Assembly (NCBI GenBank): GCA_028112705.1
Contig: JAOGYN010000004.1
Location: forward strand, 110,031-174,030
Length of the DNA: 64,000 nucleotides
Direction: 5' to 3'
DNA from: GCA-002712045 sp028112705
GTDB taxonomy: Bacteria; Pseudomonadota; Alphaproteobacteria; Rhodobacterales; Rhodobacteraceae
A model generated the notes under the pieces. That model worked only from the letters and a program-made list of their open reading frames with translations. It was not told the DNA's origin and did no database searches. Positions 63,378-64,000 of the stretch are shown here, piece after piece; the stretch's first letter is position 1, and every line of letters begins with the position of its first letter. Both the position numbers and the translations under genes were made by a program.

Positions 63378-64000
63378 GCTTTTGCCCCTTTTTTTCCAGA
63401 GCCAAGCATCGGAGGACTAATCACATCCAAAGGCCATCTTGGTTTAGCTTTCAAGCTCATATCATCTACTCTACCAGCTTTTAATAACTCGATACCAGCC
63501 CAAGCTATCATAGCACCATTATCAGTGCATAAGTTTATTGGTGGGGCAGAGAAAATAACATTTTTTTCTTCACATAAATTTTGCAACTTTAGTCTAATTT
63601 CTGAATTTGCAGCAACGCCACCCGCTACTGCAAATGATTTTGGGAAAAAACCAATTCTATTTGAAAAACTCCTCATAGCAAATTCCGTCTTTTTTAACAA
63701 AACATCTGAGACAGCTTGTTGAAAGCTCGCGCATAAATCCTGCAACTTCTCAGTCGACAATGTCCCATTATCCAATACTATCTTATCTCTCAAGCGAATA
63801 ACTGCAGTCTTTAGGCCAGAGAAAGACAAGTTGCAGTCTTTTCTATCTAGTAGAGGTCTAGGTAGGGAGAATGCATTAGGATTTCCTAACTTTGCTGCTC
63901 TTTCAATTGATGGTCCACCAGGTTGATCTAGACATAAAAGTTTAGCAACCTTATCAAAAGCTTCACCTGGAGCATCATCTATCGTTCCACCAAGCCTAAC
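63374..64000 (-). CDS. tsaD: tRNA threonylcarbamoyladenosine transferase TsaD, C-terminal part (cut by window edge)
   Basis: Transfers threonylcarbamoyl to A37 of ANN-decoding tRNAs. The reading frame is open to the right edge; 208 C-terminal residues are visible, starting VRLGGTIDDAPGEAFDKVAK, then LSFSGLKTAVIRL, AVAGGVAANSEIR and the C-terminal CTDNGAMIAWAG with a metal Asp. The upstream part lies outside the window, so the internal ATG at 63829 is not the start. Overlaps gpsA by 4 bases. Confidence 0.95.
   Translation of the reverse strand, partial: VRLGGTIDDAPGEAFDKVAKLLCLDQPGGPSIERAAKLGNPNAFSLPRPLLDRKDCNLSFSGLKTAVIRLRDKIVLDNGTLSTEKLQDLCASFQQAVSDVLLKKTEFAMRSFSNRIGFFPKSFAVAGGVAANSEIRLKLQNLCEEKNVIFSAPPINLCTDNGAMIAWAGIELLKAGRVDDMSLKAKPRWPLDVISPPMLGSGKKGAKA

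Noticed and set aside
63374..63829. Stand-alone short TsaD starting at the internal ATG 63829
   Set aside because: The same frame continues without stop to the window edge and encodes conserved TsaD sequence upstream, so this is a truncated view of a full gene.
1..64000. tRNA genes, CRISPR arrays, insertion sequences, prophage
   Set aside because: Spacers were read on both strands for tRNA T-loop consensus, regular repeats and transposase-like frames; none could be supported.

Overview
This window is an AT-rich (roughly mid-30s % GC by eye), gene-dense chromosomal segment from an alphaproteobacterium. Three gene blocks carry the phylogenetic signal. The first is rpsT–rhodanese–dnaA–dnaN–recF–gyrB, with an enoyl-CoA hydratase, mutM and ubiE–ubiB beyond it. 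The second is rpoZ–rel–DUF2062–pdxJ–acpS–lepB–rnc–era–DUF1491–recO. The third is histone-deacetylase-like–xseB–ispA–dxs. These orders are typical of Alphaproteobacteria and most like Rhodobacterales. Short spacers, many 1–8 bp overlaps and low GC suggest a streamlined, probably marine, relative; that placement is an inference.

Layout. 0–5 kb: isoprenoid operon (dxs, ispA, xseB, HDAC-like) and a bifunctional penicillin-binding protein. 5–11 kb: class II aldolase, aroC, zinc-ribbon membrane protein, plsC, two tandem Lin0512 proteins, aminopeptidase P. 11–16 kb: homoprotocatechuate meta-cleavage operon hpaFEDGH with divergent regulator hpaR and a perfect palindrome between them. 16–24.8 kb: the recO-to-rpoZ block and folK. 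24.9–28.4 kb: ispH, methyltransferase, rnhA, then convergent fmt–def. 28.5–38 kb: C-S lyase, thioesterase, UMF1-type transporter, mepA, and a lysine/peptidoglycan stretch (dapD, dapE) with a small unknown protein and a phosphatase, then rnr. 38–42.3 kb: typA, then a kinase–phospho-lyase-like pair. 42.3–46.2 kb: arfB behind an unusual leader, yhhQ, trhO, and a C69-family hydrolase with Ser where Cys is expected. 46.2–53.5 kb: gyrB–recF–dnaN–dnaA–rhodanese–rpsT, probably close to the origin. 53.5–64 kb: echA, mutM, ubiE, ubiB, a second APH-type kinase with a FAH protein, gloB, HD hydrolase, ahcY, gpsA and the edge-truncated tsaD.

Most of the window is housekeeping. There are no mobile elements, CRISPR arrays, tRNA or rRNA genes that I can support. 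The most interesting non-coding signal is the stretch between yhhQ and arfB. Read on the minus strand, it has a hairpin over an exceptionally extended Shine-Dalgarno sequence, an 18-codon reading frame, a hairpin over that frame's stop codon, and an intrinsic terminator ending 16 bases before the arfB ATG. This looks like an attenuator or leader-peptide control of a ribosome-rescue factor, or else an independent small RNA. Other points for a second look are the apparent loss of the catalytic N-terminal proline in HpaF, the Ser-nucleophile C69 variant, the kinase/phospho-lyase pair, RNase R without its N-terminal helix-turn-helix, and a consensus DnaA box next to the gyrB promoter. No stretch longer than about 290 bases lacks a gene.
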